The notes beneath the pieces were generated by a model that was not told the DNA's origin, did no database searches, and saw only the letters and a list, made by a program, of their open reading frames with translations. From contig JALLBK010000829.1 in NCBI GenBank assembly GCA_036940085.1, positions 1 to 10,990 of the forward strand: a stretch of 10,990 nt of DNA, read 5' to 3'. Source of the DNA: Discostella pseudostelligera. Its lineage: Eukaryota > Bacillariophyta > Thalassiosirophyceae > Thalassiosirales > Thalassiosiraceae. Position 1 is the first letter of the stretch. The number at the start of each line of letters is the position of its first letter. Shown here piece after piece: positions 8,301-10,990 of this stretch. A program made the translations under genes and the position numbers.

Positions 8301-10926
8301 GTCCAATCAAATTTCACATTATTCATCAATGGCGGATCTAGCAGTGCAAAGCATTGGAGTGCTGCACATAGTAGCATGACGACGAAGGAATTTGCGATTG
8401 ATGTCGCGTCATTCATGAAAGGATCAAACCGATTTGGTATCGATAGGAGTAGCGTTACCTCGGGTAAGTGACCAATAATTGCTTGAGATGTTGAGCTTTT
8501 CCATTGGTCCGCCGACGCCCGATCGCTGATAGTATCGGTAGGAGCTATCGATGTGAAATCAATTCCACGACGCAAAATNGTCCGCCGACGCCCGATCGCT
8601 GATAGTATCGGTAGGAGCTATCGATGTGAAATCAATTCCACGACGCAAAATAGAAATGATTAGCTTCAATCCGCTCGAAACCAGGAGTGAACATTGACTT
8701 TGAATAATTTTCCCCAAGAGCAGCTTGGTTATGCACGAAGGAAATAATGCAGAAAGCAGATGCTTCACAGGGAGAGACCTTGGCGTGACAGGAGGGAGTG
8801 GAGCTTCGCGCAAGACACCCTCTATGAATGACAATGCCGCCAGCGATCTATACGTCGGTTTTGCATCCGAAAGTTGTAATCCAGAGAAAAAATGGGGCAC
8901 CAACTCAGGAGTGGTGCAAAGAATTGTTCCAAGAAGAATTTTGATTGATGGATCATATCCTTGATTGCCAAGCATGCAATGCAAGGCTTTGGAAAGTTGT
9001 GGCAATAACATCATCGATTGCTCGTCCATAGTATTCTTCAACGGCATACTTTTCAATTTGTTATGGACGCCATGCAAAAATGGTGATCGGTTTGTGTCAG
9101 CAAGGAGAAGAAAGAGTATTCGTCTTGCTTCGATAGCTGCTGATTTGACTGGGCTGAGATTGTCGTATGCATCTTTTGCGTCGATAATATCTTGAACAGA
9201 TTTTGCATCAGCATCAAATGACGGCGCTAGTTCAGAGAGTTTCGTCAGATTGGTTAGCACTTCCCCAGATAGCAATTCAACCTTGAGAGAGGAGAGAGTA
9301 TGATCAATGGCGTGGGGATATGAGAAATGGGTGAACATCAAATACTACCAATGTGTAGGTATCTTTCAAACTTACTGCTTTCGCGATACCACTACCATCC
9401 GCGCTTTCCTTGGCAAACGATGAACCCTGACAACTATGCGGAAGGATAATTTCTCTCACACCTAGCAACAGACGAGCAATATAACTCGCATACATCATGT
9501 TTCCTCTATCGTTGGCTCTATCATTCACCAGCTCCAACAATCTTTGCATCCCAAATCGTAATGCGATACGCGCCAAGCTATCATTTTTATCACTTCCACC
9601 TCCTCGTGACCATCCTTTGCTTCTACCACCACCTTGCTTGCCTGATGAAGGGTGTTCCATCAAGCGAGATATGATCAAATAATCTTCGGTTTCGATTAGG
9701 GTGCATACCAACCGTAGACATTCCATTTGTGGCCGATATATTGATTTCGAACAATGAGGCTTTTGAAACACTTGCACCATCCATGGAGTAGCAGTAGCAT
9801 CCCCACCTGCAACTGGTTTGTTTTCCTTGTCAGCATTTATTTTACTCGTTGTTTCTGCAGTGGTAGGTGTCGTCATCACCAACCTACGCAATACTTCTCG
9901 AGCGGTACCATTCGAGAGATGACATAAGGCAATCAAATTATTTAGTGCAGAGAGGAATAGTTTCGCCTCCCTTTGTAATTGTTCTTCGTCTTGGAGTTGT
10001 TGCTTTTCGTTTTCCTTGACCTGAGGATTATCGTGCTTCTCTTGAATCTCGTGCTCGGCTAGTTGCTCCTGCTGTTTCTTCTTGTTCATCTGTTGTTTTA
10101 GTTGCTGTTTCTCCTTCTGTCGCTGCTGCGCGTGCATCCTCAGTTGATGGGAGTAATTATGTACGGCATTCACCCACTCTGGCAATCGGGATTTCATCAA
10201 AATGGTCATGACCGATGGTGGCACCGTACACTTCTTCTCACTCGTTGATTCGAAGACATCTGTCTGCCGTGGCCATGTACTGCTGCTGTCGCCGAAAAGA
10301 ACTTCATCATCTGCCATCCAACGCAGTTCATTCTTTAATGCATGCATTGGAACAAACCCCAAGATCCATTCAGACAATGAATTCCAATAGATACATTGAA
10401 TAGCCATGGATAAGATCTGCCCATGTGTCGGAGTGTTGCATGAAGAAGTGTTGAAGTCCCCCCTCTTCTGTTTCCTCTTTCCACTGCTTTCCCCACCACC
10501 GAAATCAGCAGTGACCCTCTTGCACAAATTGGCATGCACACCCTTCCCCTCGGAAGACAAGGTACTAATAAACTCATTATTGAGTAATTCCACCCCATAT
10601 GGACTTGATTTGCGATATGCCTCTAAGAATCCAGTGGGCCAGACATTGTGACGTAGGGAACCGGTAGGGCCCTTGGCGACAGATGTGCCGATGAATGGAA
10701 CTTGATAATTATTGGTATCCAATTTCCATAATGGAATTTTATGCTTTTGTTTGGATACAGCGGCAGAGGTGGTAGTGGTGGCGGTGGTGCCGTCGTCGAG
10801 TTTTTGACGTTTGGATGGATCCATGGTGTCATAATGACCACTACCACCACCGCCAATAATGTCATCAAACCGAAAGAAGTCGTCGTGAGCATGGCATTCT
10901 TCTTTCTCAAAACTATCTTCGTCCAT
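3522..10926 (-). CDS. URB1: URB1/Npa1-like nucleolar pre-60S ribosome biogenesis protein, five exons
   Basis: Exons on the minus strand are 10926-9376, 9281-7333, 7261-6404, 6303-5470 and 5396-3522. All four introns are phase 0. Exon 2 contains two assembly duplications (see 7741-7885 and 8507-8651). With each counted once, the protein is about 2306 residues, close to animal URB1 (about 2270). The product is almost all helical repeat. An N-terminal Npa1-type region (about 320-750) and a C-terminal NopRA1-type domain (about 1828-2085) identify the family. Basic nuclear-localisation-like clusters (PSKRQKL 37-43, GKRKQKRG 149-156) fit a nucleolar protein. In yeast and animals, Urb1 scaffolds the earliest pre-60S particles and is needed for 25S/28S rRNA maturation and domain compaction. 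The Met at 10926 is the first in view, but the frame stays open to 10990, so the start may be further upstream. Confidence 0.85.
5397..5469 (-). other. URB1: URB1 intron 4 (73 nt)
   Basis: Donor GAG|GTAAGC (intron from 5469) and acceptor CATTTTTCTCTTGCAG ending at 5397, both close to consensus. Removal joins ..CCQDE to ILLSDLRWGN.. in phase 0. Confidence 0.85.
5470..6303 (-). other. URB1: URB1 exon 4, helical repeats
   Basis: 278 codons (about residues 1405-1682), starting TTTEILATLEALRSNNVIP. Helical throughout with no recognised motif. It ends ..CCQDE at GATGAG|GTAAGC. In the last part, WTVILSVYNASTDYTDAMLRRLMFLYEQ probably corresponds to the helices just before the conserved URB1 C-terminal half. 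Confidence 0.75.
6304..6403 (-). other. URB1: URB1 intron 3 (100 nt, with alternative in-frame acceptors)
   Basis: Donor AAA|GTAAGT (intron from 6403). Three AGs that all keep the frame follow a pyrimidine tract (ctctcctttttcc): GGAAG ending at 6322, GATCAG at 6316 and ACTCAG at 6304. The exon then begins DQKDTQL, KDTQL or L. The boundary given is the most distal; the intron could be 82, 88 or 100 nt. Confidence 0.7.
6404..7261 (-). other. URB1: URB1 exon 3, middle helical repeats
   Basis: 286 codons (about residues 1119-1404). Mostly alternating amphipathic helices (for example LGLKHFLVVLLHALI) with Leu/Ala-rich faces, as in HEAT/ARM-type repeats. No catalytic motif is visible. The middle of URB1 is poorly conserved, so assignment rests on the continuous frame between recognisable ends. 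Confidence 0.75.
7262..7332 (-). other. URB1: URB1 intron 2 (71 nt)
   Basis: Donor GAG|GTGAGA (intron from 7332) and acceptor GGGTTTAG ending at 7262, preceded by the U-rich run CTTATTTTTCTTGTG. The in-frame stop TGA inside makes readthrough impossible. Removal joins ..IIIGFLE to SGNSMSSV.. in phase 0. The next AG (TCAG, 4 nt on) breaks the frame. Confidence 0.8.
7741..7885. repeat. 72-bp exact direct duplication around an N (unmerged contig overlap)
   Basis: Bases 7741-7812 recur exactly at 7814-7885, separated by one N at 7813. On the minus strand the surplus 73 nt shifts the URB1 frame after ..SYLISSI. Counting the sequence once continues it as SYLISSISRLVCDG. This is the signature of two overlapping contigs joined without merging, not a biological repeat. 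Confidence 0.93.
8507..8651. repeat. 72-bp exact direct duplication around an N (unmerged contig overlap)
   Basis: Bases 8507-8578 recur exactly at 8580-8651, separated by one N at 8579. As at 7813, the extra 73 nt breaks the URB1 frame. With one copy, ..TDTISDRASAD continues as QWKSSTSQAIIG. The overlap length is identical to the other site, which points to a fixed k-mer overlap in the assembly. Confidence 0.93.
9282..9375 (-). other. URB1: URB1 intron 1 (94 nt)
   Basis: Canonical donor GTAAGT at 9375-9370 and acceptor CTCTCCTCTCAAG ending at 9282, with a strong pyrimidine tract. Removing 94 nt joins ..GIAKA to VELLSGEVL.. in frame. A nearer AG at 9345 would also keep the frame but leaves a 31-nt intron, which is implausibly short; it would add 21 residues. 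Confidence 0.8.
9376..10926 (-). other. URB1: URB1 exon 1: acidic start, NLS-like clusters, Q/K-rich coiled coil, start of the Npa1 domain
   Basis: 517 codons ending in phase 0 (..GIAKA). Order: acidic head MDEDSFEKEE; basic clusters at 37-43 and 149-156; LPEWVNAVHNY (248-258); a Gln/Lys/Glu-rich run at about 262-320 that should form a charged helix or coiled coil; and then helical repeats beginning FLSALNNLIALCHL (324-337), where the Npa1-type region begins. The Gly/Ser/Lys-rich 428-448 is probably a disordered loop. The donor is GCA|GTAAGT, with the intron starting at 9375. Confidence 0.8.
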
Positions 10927-10990
10927 TTTATCATCATCACCGCCACTAACAACGTTATCACCATCGCCATCATGATGACTCTGTCGACGA
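10927..10990 (-). other. Open frame upstream of the first URB1 Met, to the window edge
   Basis: Read on the minus strand in the URB1 frame, the last 64 bases hold no stop and encode an Asp/Gly-rich stretch (..HHDGDGDNVSGGDDDK) that blends into the acidic head MDEDSFEKEE. There is also no in-frame Met. Either this is a repetitive 5' UTR or the coding region begins beyond the window. Confidence 0.5.

Larger units (their letters stand above)
7333..9281 (-). other. URB1: URB1 exon 2, interrupted by two assembly duplications
   Basis: 1949 nt as assembled, 1803 nt (601 codons, residues 518-1118) once the two 72-bp overlaps and their Ns are collapsed. Reading frames before and after each N differ by one position, exactly what a 73-nt excess produces. 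The segment about 630-730 (ILLGTILCTTPEL, then RSLAALSFIEGVL, then CSLLVSSGLKLIISILRRG) matches the layout of the conserved Npa1 helical repeats. The exon ends CTTGAG|GTGAGA. Confidence 0.8.

Noticed and set aside
7736..8651. Apparent frameshifts or pseudogenisation in the URB1 gene
   Set aside because: Both breaks coincide exactly with 73-nt assembly surpluses (72-bp duplication plus one N). Collapsing each restores the frame, so there is no evidence of a broken gene.
9345..9375. A 31-nt mini-intron using the AG at 9345
   Set aside because: It keeps the frame, but it is shorter than plausible for spliceosomal introns of this gene (71-100 nt) and lacks a pyrimidine tract. The acceptor at 9282 has a strong one.
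1..10990. Search for mobile elements, CRISPR arrays, tRNA/rRNA genes, viral genes or defence modules
   Set aside because: No terminal inverted repeats, transposase or polymerase motifs, spaced repeats or cloverleaf-like sequences were seen. The window is fully explained by four ordinary eukaryotic genes and their intergenic regions.

Overview
This is nuclear DNA from a eukaryote, most likely a diatom or another stramenopile with a red-algal-type plastid. Three observations support that. There are short spliceosomal introns (71-100 nt) with GTAAGT-like donors. One gene encodes a precursor whose signal peptide ends in a diatom-like plastid-import motif (AVS|F). The genes are unrelated housekeeping eukaryotic genes without operon logic. 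The species assignment is inference.

Layout, left to right. (1) At 1-672 (+) is the 3' part of a VPS4 gene, the AAA ATPase that disassembles ESCRT-III; its beta domain carries an unusual zinc-ribbon-like cysteine set. (2) After a 243-bp convergent gap, 916-2202 (-) is an intronless gene for a secreted or plastid-targeted protein with two VOC (glyoxalase/dioxygenase-fold) domains. (3) A 680-bp divergent intergenic region (2203-2882) holds four E2F-like TTGGCGGGAA motifs and a possible 5' intron. (4) At 2883-3368 (+) is FIS1, the tail-anchored receptor of mitochondrial and peroxisomal fission. (5) After a 153-bp convergent gap, 3522-10926 (-) is a five-exon gene for a protein of about 2306 residues that I identify as URB1/Npa1, a large helical-repeat nucleolar scaffold of early 60S ribosome assembly. 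Its reading frame stays open to the right edge of the window, so its true start may lie outside.

The URB1 gene looks broken at two places, but both are assembly artefacts. At 7813 and at 8579 a single N separates two identical 72-bp copies, which are unmerged contig overlaps. Counting each overlap once removes 73 nt per site. This restores one open frame through exon 2 (1803 nt, 601 codons) and gives a total length close to that of animal URB1.

The genes do not form a pathway. Their shared theme is basic cell biology: membrane remodelling (VPS4), organelle division (FIS1), ribosome biogenesis (URB1) and a plastid VOC protein of unknown substrate. I found no mobile element, CRISPR array, virus or novel defence system. 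The points most worth following are the VPS4 zinc ribbon, the E2F-like cluster between the VOC and FIS1 genes, the FIS1 5' intron with an in-frame upstream ATG, and the paired assembly duplications.
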